Below are positions 28,492 through 36,137 of a stretch of 64,000 bases of DNA, piece after piece (within the stretch, counting starts at the first letter, position 1; each line of letters starts with the position of its first letter). This DNA comes from CANLBN01 sp034111645 (GTDB taxonomy: Bacteria; Pseudomonadota; Gammaproteobacteria; Pseudomonadales; Cellvibrionaceae). Under the pieces are notes generated by a model. The model ran no database searches, was not told where the DNA came from, and saw only the letters and a program-made list of their open reading frames with translations. Position numbers and translations under genes: made by a program. Location of the stretch: positions 1 to 64,000 of the forward strand of contig JAWUWW010000005.1 in NCBI GenBank assembly GCA_034111645.1. The letters are read 5' to 3'.

Positions 28492-29609
28492 TGAAAACAC
28501 ATATTTTAATTATTGGTGGTGGTTTAGCTGGCCTATCTTTAGCTTGGCAGTTAGAGAAGCAAGGTATCGATTATCAATTAATAGAGGCAAGAGATAGATT
28601 TGGTGGCCGTATTCATGCACATAAAGGCTCCGCAAATCAAATATCGGCAAGCTTTGATATGGGACCTTCTTGGTTTTGGCCGGGTCAACCGCGTATCGCA
28701 GATGTTATTAATCAATTAGGCTTACAAGCTTTTGAACAATATTCTCTGGGAGAGATAATGTTTGAAGATGTAAGCGGCAAGGCTCAACGAGGACGTGGAT
28801 ATGCATCTATGCAAGGTTCTTATCGTCTAAAAGGTAGCATGCAAATGTTGATAGAGGAGATTCAACAGCGCTTAACCGCTGAACGCCTGACTCTTGGCTG
28901 CCGAGCTACTGTTATTGAGCGCGTTGACGCTGCCATAAAAACTCATATCTCAGACGCGAACGGTGCAACAAGTATTATAGAAAGCCAAAAAGTTGTACTT
29001 GCCCTGCCGCCTCGTGTTGCAGCAGAAATTTTGAGTTTTAAACCTAAATTATCCGCTGAGGTTATCTCATCAATGCAAAATATTCCAACATGGATGGCAG
29101 GGCATGCAAAAGTAGTTGCCATTTACAAAGAGGCTTTTTGGCGCAATGATGGTTTGTCTGGGGATGCCATGAGCCGACGCGGGCCATTGGTTGAAATTCA
29201 TGATGCTTCTCCTGAAGACCATCTTACTCAAAAGAATGGACCTTATGCATTATTTGGTTTTATGGGGATTCCTGCTCATGTGAGAGCAAATAATCGACAA
29301 ATGCTAATTGACGCAACTCTCGATCAATTAGTGAGGTTATTTGGAGAACAGGCCAAAATACCTCTCGATATTGCTATACAAGATTGGGCTTTTGAACCCG
29401 AGACTGCAACACCATTAGACCAAGCCCCTCTAAACCAACATCCCGACTATGGCCTGCCTCGATCGCTTAAACATATATGGGATGGCGATATTATTCTTAG
29501 TTCTACGGAGGCAGCCCCAAGGTTTGGTGGATACTTAGAAGGCGCTCTCGAAGCAGCTGCGGCAACGTTCGAGCAATTGATGCAAGCAAGCACGAGATCC
29601 ATCAAATAA
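28491..29609 (+). CDS. FAD-dependent amine oxidase (flavin monoamine oxidase family)
   Basis: This 372-residue flavoprotein starts with the dinucleotide-binding motif LIIGGGLAGLSLAWQLE, followed by the family ARDRFGGRIHA and DMGPSWFWPG. The C-terminal FAD-contact region is seen in LSSTEAAPRFGGYLEGALEAA (broken here at the family motif ST-E, GY-EGA). It would oxidise a primary or secondary amine to an imine or aldehyde with release of peroxide. The substrate is not evident. It is translationally coupled to the preceding SDR. A broken aldehyde dehydrogenase lies next to it on the opposite strand, convergent, and might once have acted on the aldehyde product. Confidence 0.85.
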   Translation: MKTHILIIGGGLAGLSLAWQLEKQGIDYQLIEARDRFGGRIHAHKGSANQISASFDMGPSWFWPGQPRIADVINQLGLQAFEQYSLGEIMFEDVSGKAQRGRGYASMQGSYRLKGSMQMLIEEIQQRLTAERLTLGCRATVIERVDAAIKTHISDANGATSIIESQKVVLALPPRVAAEILSFKPKLSAEVISSMQNIPTWMAGHAKVVAIYKEAFWRNDGLSGDAMSRRGPLVEIHDASPEDHLTQKNGPYALFGFMGIPAHVRANNRQMLIDATLDQLVRLFGEQAKIPLDIAIQDWAFEPETATPLDQAPLNQHPDYGLPRSLKHIWDGDIILSSTEAAPRFGGYLEGALEAAAATFEQLMQASTRSIK

Positions 29610-29689
29610 CAAAAAATAGCGAAATTATGCATAATAATGAATAGATAATACTTTAATAATAGCCCACAAATTATTGATTTAAATCATTT

Positions 29690-31132
29690 TTATTTAAAAT
29701 AAATTGATTTTAAGATTAGTGAAATTTTGTCGCGATATTTAAGTATAATTTTATTTTTAGGTAAAAACGCAACTGACGTTATCACTGTTTTTGCCTTAGA
29801 AAATGCTCTAAAACCCTCTACGCCATGATAGTGTCACATCCCCGATTGCCCTATTCCGCCAAAGGGAGCATCCTCAGCAACAATATGCATTAACGTATCG
29901 TTAATGCATACTCCCCCGCTATGAGTTTGATAAAGTATTTTTTTAATATTTACAGCGTTTTTAGACATCATATAAAGCGCTAACGGACGCGGCCGGTCAT
30001 TTACAAAGGCAATCGCTTCATCAATATTTTCATAGCTAATAATAGCTAGTATTGTGCCGAAAATTTCATTTTTCATAACCGCCATATCAGCGGTAACATT
30101 CGTCATCAATATTGGCTGCATAAGCTTGGCAGGAGAATCCGCTGCATCATCTTGAACTCTATGAATAACCGCGCCTTTTTCGATAGCGTCGTCAATATAT
30201 GCCGTTAAGCGCTTGAGGTGTTTATTATCGATTATCTGTGTGAGCGAATGGCTAGAACTTGCTCCATCGACTGAAGTTTTGAAATAATCTAGGTATCGCG
30301 ATGCAAACTCATTAATAAATTCTTGCCGCTTATCTGCCGGTAGCAGAATGTAATCGGGAGCAACACATATCTGGCCGGCATTCATCGCCTTACCTAATAT
30401 AGTCGCATCAACGGCAGTCTTTATGTTGGCACAAGCATCAATGATTAATGGCGATTTTCCTCCGAGCTCAAGGGTTATAGGGGTAAGGTTATCAGCCGCA
30501 GCTCGAGCAATGTGCTTACCTACTTCAGTCGAACCTGTAAATAATAGATGATCAAAGGGTAATTCAGAGAAGGCAGCACTTATTTTACTTTCGCCTTCAA
30601 TAATAACGACATCATTGGCAACACAAGCAAGTATATTTTTTATGACAAGATTGGTTGTGGGGGTATACTCTCTCATTTTTACCATGACTTTGTTACCTGC
30701 GGCCAAGGCAGTAACAATAGGCGCTAATGATAAATAAACGGGATAATTCCAAGGCACAATAACGCCTATTAGTCCTAATGGTTGATAATGAACTTTTACA
30801 CTTGAGGGAAATAAGAGTAAATTACTGTGTCGCCTAGAAGGCTTCATCCAACGCTTTAAACGTTTTAACGTATAGTTAATATGAGCAATAGTGGGAATCA
30901 ACTCCCCGAACAAAGTATCAAATTCACTTCTATGCCCATAATCACTATTCAACGCTTCATAGATGCTCTACTCGTTTTTGATAAGTGATTGTTTTAGTTG
31001 TTTTAACGAAGACTTTCTATTGTGCTCACTGGGATAGCTTGCATTTTTGTAGGCTTGCCTAAAAGCTTGAAGGCTATTAACTTGATCACCTAACGCCACT
31101 TTTGCATCAATATTATGTTTTTTGATATTCAC
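29690..31132 (-). pseudogene. Coniferyl-aldehyde-dehydrogenase-like ALDH with two nonsense codons
   Basis: An NAD(P) aldehyde dehydrogenase of the CalB type can be read from GTG at 31132 to TAA near 29690, about 480 codons. It is interrupted by TAG at 30968-30970 (after LKQSLIKNE, where the family continues into the GHRSEFDTLF segment) and by TGA at 29834-29836 (after FGGIGQSGM, before HYHGVEGF, where the family has Gly). All other landmarks are intact: GVIVPWNYPVYLSLAP, LFTGSTEVGKHIA, LELGGKSPLI and the catalytic Cys in NAGQICVAPDY. A truncated protein from a start near 30952 would lack the first 60 residues and the C-terminal oligomerisation tail. I judge it non-functional. Ribosome binding site AAAGGT precedes the GTG. 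Confidence 0.85.
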
Positions 31133-31289
31133 AATAAAATGGTACCTTTTACTTATAATCTGAAAGTCTAGTTACCGACTTAGCCTTCTATTGGCTTGTT
31201 AAGAGAAGGCCAAAAATCGTCTCGATTAAATCACTCTACTGTATATTAAATATTTTAAACTATTTGTTTGTTTTAAGGTTTACTTCAGG

Positions 31290-31318
31290 TTGACACCTTA
31301 TTATCTATGCATACAAAC
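31290..31318 (+). promoter_or_regulatory. Possible sigma-70 promoter of the T-hemolysin operon
   Basis: A perfect -35 box TTGACA at 31290-31295 is followed after 16 bases by TACAAA as a moderate -10 box. It would start transcription about 10 bases before the first gene. It overlaps the inverted repeat at 31305-31325, as expected for a regulated promoter. Tentative. Confidence 0.4.
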
Positions 31319-31325
31319 TGCATAG
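31305..31325. promoter_or_regulatory. Inverted repeat just upstream of the T-hemolysin operon
   Basis: CTATGCA and TGCATAG form perfect 7-base arms around a 7-base spacer. The repeat ends 9 bases before the first ATG of the operon. It may be an operator that blocks the promoter or ribosome access. The operon's own response regulator is one candidate ligand, though OmpR-family proteins more often use direct repeats. Confidence 0.45.
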
Positions 31326-31334
31326 AGATGAGCC

Positions 31335-32018
31335 ATGCAAAGCATAAACTATCAGCACGACAATATTTATATAGGTAAATTATCCTTAAAACGTACCCAA
31401 TGGCTGCCAAATTTAAAGCCCTCGGCAGAGACTATAAATATTGTTGGTCATGATGAGATAAAGAAAGCATCTATTGCTAACTACATCTCAGCTATTTATC
31501 AAGATTACTATAACGCAAGTATTGATGTGAACTATCCTCACCTCATTAGCCTAACCGACACCGAAGATAATATCCTTGCAGCTGTTGGTATTCGTTATGC
31601 AAGTGACGAGCCTTTGTTTTTAGAACAATATCTTGATAAAAATATCGAACAAACCATTAATACCCCAAGAAGCCATATTGTTGAAATAGGTAATCTCGCA
31701 TCAAATGAAAATGGTGCCTCACTTTACTTATTTATCGCCTTATCGGCTTTCTTATCTTACCAAGGTTATAGTAAAGCTGTTTTAACCGGCACAAGTTCTT
31801 TACAGAAAAGATTTACGATGCTTGGTCTAAACCCAAAGATACTAGCCTCAGCCAACCCAAGCTTATTAAATAAAAAAGAGGAAAACTGGGGAAGCTATTA
31901 TGAATCTGATCCACACGTTTTAGTAGGCTCGATTCATGAGAGCTATCAAAAACTACAATGTTATTCAGAAGCAAAATTTATCTCTTCATCCAATAAAATG
32001 TTGGCGGGTGGTTTTTAA
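31335..32018 (+). CDS. Thermostable-hemolysin (T_hemolysin) family protein, GNAT-like
   Basis: This 227-residue protein resembles the T_hemolysin family, named after the Vibrio delta-VPH thermostable haemolysin. The family is structurally related to GNAT acyltransferases. Supporting stretches are LISLTDTEDNILAAVGIRYA, EPLFLEQYLD and HIVEIGNLAS, with VLTGTSSLQKRFTMLGL later. No signal peptide is present, so a cytoplasmic enzyme, perhaps an acyltransferase, fits better than a secreted toxin. It is first in a seven-gene operon and is followed after 3 bases by an AMP-dependent ligase. An acyl-transfer step using an activated fatty acid is a reasonable inference. The real reaction is unknown. Confidence 0.8.
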   Translation: MQSINYQHDNIYIGKLSLKRTQWLPNLKPSAETINIVGHDEIKKASIANYISAIYQDYYNASIDVNYPHLISLTDTEDNILAAVGIRYASDEPLFLEQYLDKNIEQTINTPRSHIVEIGNLASNENGASLYLFIALSAFLSYQGYSKAVLTGTSSLQKRFTMLGLNPKILASANPSLLNKKEENWGSYYESDPHVLVGSIHESYQKLQCYSEAKFISSSNKMLAGGF

Positions 32019-32021
32019 GCT

Positions 32022-33365
32022 ATGTCGATATCTCAAACATCTATTTTATTACAGCTGATTGATTTTTCATCCGAAAAAATTGCACTTCAAGATGAAAGAC
32101 AATCGGTTAGCTATAAAGATTTAAAAAGTGAAATTAATAAGCGTAGTGTCGCATTAGAGAATGTAGAGATACTTGGCTTAGCGATGAACAACTGTGTGGA
32201 TTGGGTTTTATGGGATCTTGCAGCTTTGCAAATTAATACTATTTGTATTCCACTACCTAGCTTTTTTACCTCTAAACAGTGCTATCATGCCATAAAATCT
32301 GCAGGCATCACTCATATAAAGGATAGCGACAGTTTATATGCAACAGGTGTACAAGCTAATGTAAATATACCTAAAAATACATCCAAGATTACTTATACAT
32401 CAGGAACAACTGGGACTCCAAAAGGTGTTTGCTTATCTGAGAAGGCCATGGTGGATGTGGCTAATAGTCTCGTTAATACACTGGGTATTAATTTTTCAGG
32501 CCACCATATTTGCACACTACCGTTAGCAGTACTTCTCGAAAATATTGCGGGTGTATATTCAGCACTAATGAGCAATTGCACTATCCATATTACTGATATT
32601 AAAAACTTTGGACAAAATTATGGTGCGCTTCACCAAGCCATAAAAAAAGTAGATGCTAATTCACTTATTTTAGTTCCAGAAATACTACGCAGTTTAATAC
32701 AACAGGTCATAACCTTGGGGCCGTTACCTGCTCTCGAATTTATGGCTGTAGGTGGATCAAAAATAAATAGTGAGTTATTAACACAAGCAAAAAAATTAGG
32801 CTTGCCTGTTTTTGAAGGCTACGGACTTTCCGAGTGCTCATCAGTTGTGTCAATAAACACACCCAGTCACTTTAAACTTGGAAGTGTTGGCAAGATACTT
32901 CCACATATTTCTGCAAAAATTATAAAGGGAGAATTAGTCATCAAGGATCCAGGATTTTTAGGTTATCTTGGCGATTTAACTCCATCTGAATTTTATACAG
33001 GCGACTTAGCCGAAATAGATAATGACGGTTATTTATCGATTACTGGACGTAAAAAAAATGTGCTTATCACCTCCTATGGAAGAAATATTTCGCCTGAATG
33101 GATTGAATCATTATTACTATTGAACGCAGATATACGTCAAGCCTTAGTCTTTGGTGACGGCCAACCATCTTTGAGCGCTATGATTGTCCCAATCAAAAGA
33201 GATATCAATTTGAGCGCTATTGTTAGCGCCGTTAATAAAAACCTTCCTGACTATGCACAAATAAAACAGACTCATCTTGTTGAGCCTTTTACGATCGAAA
33301 CGAATCAATTAACAGGTACCGGTCGCCCTCGACGAGACGTTATCTTATCTCATTATAATTTTTAA
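32022..33365 (+). CDS. AMP-dependent acid-CoA ligase/synthetase family protein
   Basis: This 447-residue ANL-superfamily protein activates a carboxylic acid as an acyl-adenylate and then transfers it. The P-loop is ITYTSGTTGTPKGVCLS (near 123-139), the A5 motif is GYGLSECSS and the A7/A8 region reads FYTGDLAEID then GYLSITGRKKNVLI. It is shorter than acyl-CoA synthetases (usually above 500), mainly in the N-terminal part. The C-terminal A10 motif, usually containing a catalytic Lys in GK, reads TGTGRPRRD with Arg. That may weaken adenylation or be a trait of this clade. The gene lies 3 bases after the T-hemolysin gene and 38 before the diiron gene. Confidence 0.85.
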   Translation: MSISQTSILLQLIDFSSEKIALQDERQSVSYKDLKSEINKRSVALENVEILGLAMNNCVDWVLWDLAALQINTICIPLPSFFTSKQCYHAIKSAGITHIKDSDSLYATGVQANVNIPKNTSKITYTSGTTGTPKGVCLSEKAMVDVANSLVNTLGINFSGHHICTLPLAVLLENIAGVYSALMSNCTIHITDIKNFGQNYGALHQAIKKVDANSLILVPEILRSLIQQVITLGPLPALEFMAVGGSKINSELLTQAKKLGLPVFEGYGLSECSSVVSINTPSHFKLGSVGKILPHISAKIIKGELVIKDPGFLGYLGDLTPSEFYTGDLAEIDNDGYLSITGRKKNVLITSYGRNISPEWIESLLLLNADIRQALVFGDGQPSLSAMIVPIKRDINLSAIVSAVNKNLPDYAQIKQTHLVEPFTIETNQLTGTGRPRRDVILSHYNF

Positions 33366-33403
33366 TATCCATTACATATTTAACAATTAAGGTAGATGAT
33401 TCT

Positions 33404-34075
33404 ATGACTTTTTATCAAACACTTACCAAAGAAACAGCGTTAGCCCGACAAAGCTTAACCTCTGTTCCACAACTAGTAGATGCACTAGATGGAAAAATTA
33501 GTCGAGAGACATATATTGCTTATTTGACAGAAGCTTTCCATCATGTAAGTCACACTGTGCGTTTTTTAATGACAATGGGCGAACAACTACCGTTGGACAA
33601 GCAATCGCTTCAAAAAGTACTGGCTGAATATATAAGCGAAGAAGTCGGTCATGAAGAATGGATTTTAAATGATATTGAGGCGGTTGGAGGCAATAAAGAA
33701 AGAGCACGGCAATCAAGGCCAAACTTAGAGACACAGGTGCTAATTGCATACAACTATGATTACATTCGACGTAAAAATCCTGTTGGCTTTTTTGGTATGG
33801 TTTTTATGCTAGAGAGCACTTCGATTCAACTAGCTAATAAAGGCGCAAACGCGATTCAATCTAATTTAGGTATTCCAAAAAATGCATTTAGTTATTTATA
33901 CTCTCATGGTGAACTAGATATTAACCATATGGAATTTTTTGAAAAAACTGTCAACGCTATTACAGATAAAGCAGATCAACAGGCCATTATTGAAGTTGCG
34001 CAAAACACATTTAAATTGTTTGCCAAGGTATTATCTGCACTACCACATAATAGAGAAATAGTTCATGCTGCTTAA
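33404..34075 (+). CDS. TenA/PqqC-like iron-containing redox enzyme (haem-oxygenase-like diiron protein)
   Basis: This 223-residue all-helical protein belongs to the haem-oxygenase-like fold group that includes UndA-type and other diiron oxidases. Likely metal ligands are Glu43 and His46/47 (EAFHH), Glu79/80 and His83 (EEVGHEEW), Glu137 (FMLEST), and His168, Asp172 and His175 (HGELDINH). This E-H-E-H-E-D-H pattern fits a diiron site better than thiaminase TenA, whose catalytic Cys I do not see. Members act on fatty or amino acids, so with a ligase beside it an oxidative step on an activated acyl chain is plausible. AAGG lies about 12 bases before the ATG. The end overlaps the next SDR start by 11 bases. 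Confidence 0.8.
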   Translation: MTFYQTLTKETALARQSLTSVPQLVDALDGKISRETYIAYLTEAFHHVSHTVRFLMTMGEQLPLDKQSLQKVLAEYISEEVGHEEWILNDIEAVGGNKERARQSRPNLETQVLIAYNYDYIRRKNPVGFFGMVFMLESTSIQLANKGANAIQSNLGIPKNAFSYLYSHGELDINHMEFFEKTVNAITDKADQQAIIEVAQNTFKLFAKVLSALPHNREIVHAA

Positions 34076-34754
34076 TCATAAAACGATTGTTTTAACAGGA
34101 GCCCAAGGCGGCATAGGCGAGCATCTTTTAAAGCGATTAAAGCAATGTAATGCCGAAGTTATTGCCATTGGGCGCAGACCTGAAGAAAATATTATTCAAG
34201 CTGATTTAGCTGATAGTAATAATATTGAATCTTTATGTGCGACTCTCAAGAATAAACCTGTCGATATACTTATTAATCTTGCGGGATTAATGTATTTTGG
34301 TGACACCACAAAATTATCGGTTAAAAAACTTAATGATATTGTGAATGTCAATCTAACGGCACCAATGTTATTAACACAAGCTGTATTGCCAAATATGTTA
34401 AAACATGGAAAGGGTCATATCGTTAACATTGGTTCTGTTTTTGGCTCATTACCCTTCCCTTCTTTTTCTGCTTATTCTGCAACTAAAGCAGGGCTAAAAG
34501 GTTTTTCTGACAGCATCCGTCGTGAATATAGTGAGCGCGGCATAACCGTTTCTCATATTTCACCACGCGGAGTAAAAACAGCTTTTAATACACAGGAAAT
34601 AACTAAATTCAATCAACTTATTAACGCTAATGTTGACGCACCAGAAATAGTTGCCAATATTATTCTTGATGCCATCATTAAAAAAACAAGAAACGTTAAT
34701 ATTGGTTTTTCTGAGAATTTTTTATTCATATCAATGCTCTTATGCCATCAATAG
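34065..34754 (+). CDS. Short-chain dehydrogenase/reductase with a frameshifted C-terminus
   Basis: The 229-residue product has an intact SDR core: LTGAQGGIGEHL for the cofactor, INLAGLMYFG, and the catalytic IVNIGSVFGSLPFPSF followed by SAYSATKAG with Ser, Tyr and Lys. The last residues FISMLLCHQ are out of frame. Shifting to the -1 frame at about 34728 gives NALMPSIVDKAL and then QNIAQQVLKGELS, which reads like the normal C-terminus. It ends in a TGA overlapping the next gene's ATG (34816-34819). So a one-base loss near 34728 has probably removed the last 25-30 residues. The catalytic part survives and the enzyme could still work. It likely reduces or oxidises a keto or hydroxy acyl intermediate of the operon product. 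Confidence 0.78.
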   Translation: MLLNHKTIVLTGAQGGIGEHLLKRLKQCNAEVIAIGRRPEENIIQADLADSNNIESLCATLKNKPVDILINLAGLMYFGDTTKLSVKKLNDIVNVNLTAPMLLTQAVLPNMLKHGKGHIVNIGSVFGSLPFPSFSAYSATKAGLKGFSDSIRREYSERGITVSHISPRGVKTAFNTQEITKFNQLINANVDAPEIVANIILDAIIKKTRNVNIGFSENFLFISMLLCHQ

Positions 34755-34815
34755 TAGATAAAGCATTAATTTCAAAACAGAATATTGCCCAACAAGTATT
34801 AAAAGGAGAATTGTC

Positions 34816-35469
34816 ATGAAAAAATTAAAGCACTTTATTTACATATTCACTTTGTTAATTGGGTTAGTACCATTAACGCAGGCTGAAAGTGTTGAAGACC
34901 CCGTATCATATCTACAAAATAACTGGGCTCAGATTAACTATCAAGTTCCGACAAATGAAGAAAAAATAAAGGCTTTTCAAAAGCTCGAAGAAAATGCTCA
35001 GAACTTAATAGATAAAAATCCTGAGCGTGTGGATTTAAAAATATGGAAGGCAATAATTCTATCTTCTGATGCAGGTGTAATCAATGGTTTGTCATCGCTT
35101 GGCATGTTAAAACAAGCTAAGAATTTATTACTAGAATCTATTGAAGTTGACGCTAATGCATTATCAGGTTCAGCTTACACATCACTCGCTTCGCTTTATT
35201 ATAAAGCACCGGGATGGCCCGTATCTTTTGGTAGCAATAAAAAAGCACAAACTTATTTTGCAAAGGCACTAGAAATTAATCCTGCAGGTATTGATCCTAA
35301 TTATTTTTATGGTGATTTCTTATATCAGCAAAAAGAATATAGAGAATCCCAAGTATATCTACAAAAAGCCTTACTTTCTCAGCCTAGAGAAGGCCGTGCG
35401 CTCGCAGATGAGGGTAGAAGGCAAGAAATTCGTGCCGCACTTGCAAGAGTTTCTGATAAACTTAAATAA
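34816..35469 (+). CDS. Exported TPR-repeat protein
   Basis: This 217-residue protein has a signal peptide (hydrophobic stretch about 8-23, cleavage after TQA) and helical repeats of TPR type. The best one is KAQTYFAKALEINPAGIDPNYFYGDF, starting near residue 143, split by the family pattern A-ALEINP and followed by a second unit with LQKALLSQP. It lacks a lipobox Cys, so it should be soluble in the periplasm. A strong AAAGGAG precedes the start. It sits between the metabolic genes and the two-component genes of the operon, which suggests a scaffolding or sensing role at the envelope. No specific function can be given. Confidence 0.75.
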   Translation: MKKLKHFIYIFTLLIGLVPLTQAESVEDPVSYLQNNWAQINYQVPTNEEKIKAFQKLEENAQNLIDKNPERVDLKIWKAIILSSDAGVINGLSSLGMLKQAKNLLLESIEVDANALSGSAYTSLASLYYKAPGWPVSFGSNKKAQTYFAKALEINPAGIDPNYFYGDFLYQQKEYRESQVYLQKALLSQPREGRALADEGRRQEIRAALARVSDKLK

Positions 35470-35486
35470 AAATTTAAGGAATATTT

Positions 35487-36137
35487 ATGCGGATTTTATT
35501 GGTCGAGGATGATAAACACTTAGGCCGAGCAACAGAAAAAGGGTTAAAAACACAGTTTGCAGTTGATTGGGTGACATCAGCTGAAGAAGCAGAAGCTGCT
35601 ATAACAGCCATTAATTATGAATTGTTTATATTCGATATAAATTTACCAGGTAAATCTGGTTTAATCTTAATGGAAGAATTACGAAAAAAGAAAGTGCTAA
35701 CACCCATATTATTATTAACCGCAAGAGATGCGATCGAATATCGCGTGGCAGGACTGAATGCTGGAGCTGATGATTACCTTATAAAACCCTTTGATCTCGA
35801 TGAATTGCTAGCGCGTTGCTCTGCTCTTTTAAGACGTGGAAAGGTAACTGAAAATGTAATTATACATAAAAATATAAAATATGAACCCGCGACAGCCTAT
35901 TTATTACTTGATGAAAAAAAAATCCCATTATCGCAACGAGAAAATGCAATATTTGCTTGCTTAATACGCAATATTGGAAGACCCGTGAGTAAAGCGAAAA
36001 TAGAAGAAAGTATTTATGATTGGTCATCAGAACACATTGAAAGTAATACTATTGAAGTGCACATAGCAGCATTACGGCGTAAACTAGGTCGTGATTTTAT
36101 TACTACACTTCGCGGCATTGGTTATTCAATTCAATAA
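35487..36137 (+). CDS. OmpR-family response regulator (QseB/PmrA-like)
   Basis: This 216-residue protein has an N-terminal receiver domain with acidic residues Asp8/Asp9, phospho-acceptor Asp50 (LFIFDINLPGKSG) and Lys in YLIKPFD. A C-terminal winged-helix DNA-binding domain follows (SNTIEVHIAALRRKLG and TTLRGIGYSIQ). Length is normal. The stop overlaps the sensor kinase start (TAATGA). It is encoded in the same direction, right after the T-hemolysin gene set, so it probably regulates that operon. Its kinase is frameshifted, so it may now be unphosphorylated or served by another kinase. Confidence 0.92.
   Translation: MRILLVEDDKHLGRATEKGLKTQFAVDWVTSAEEAEAAITAINYELFIFDINLPGKSGLILMEELRKKKVLTPILLLTARDAIEYRVAGLNAGADDYLIKPFDLDELLARCSALLRRGKVTENVIIHKNIKYEPATAYLLLDEKKIPLSQRENAIFACLIRNIGRPVSKAKIEESIYDWSSEHIESNTIEVHIAALRRKLGRDFITTLRGIGYSIQ

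Noticed and set aside
8496..31000. Stop-codon reassignment explaining in-frame TGA, TAG and TAA
   Set aside because: All three stops occur within the two pseudogenes together with frameshifts, while intact genes use all three as normal terminators.
33404..34075. Thiaminase II (TenA) in a thiamine salvage cluster
   Set aside because: No TPP riboswitch or thiamine genes nearby, and the ligand pattern fits a diiron protein better.
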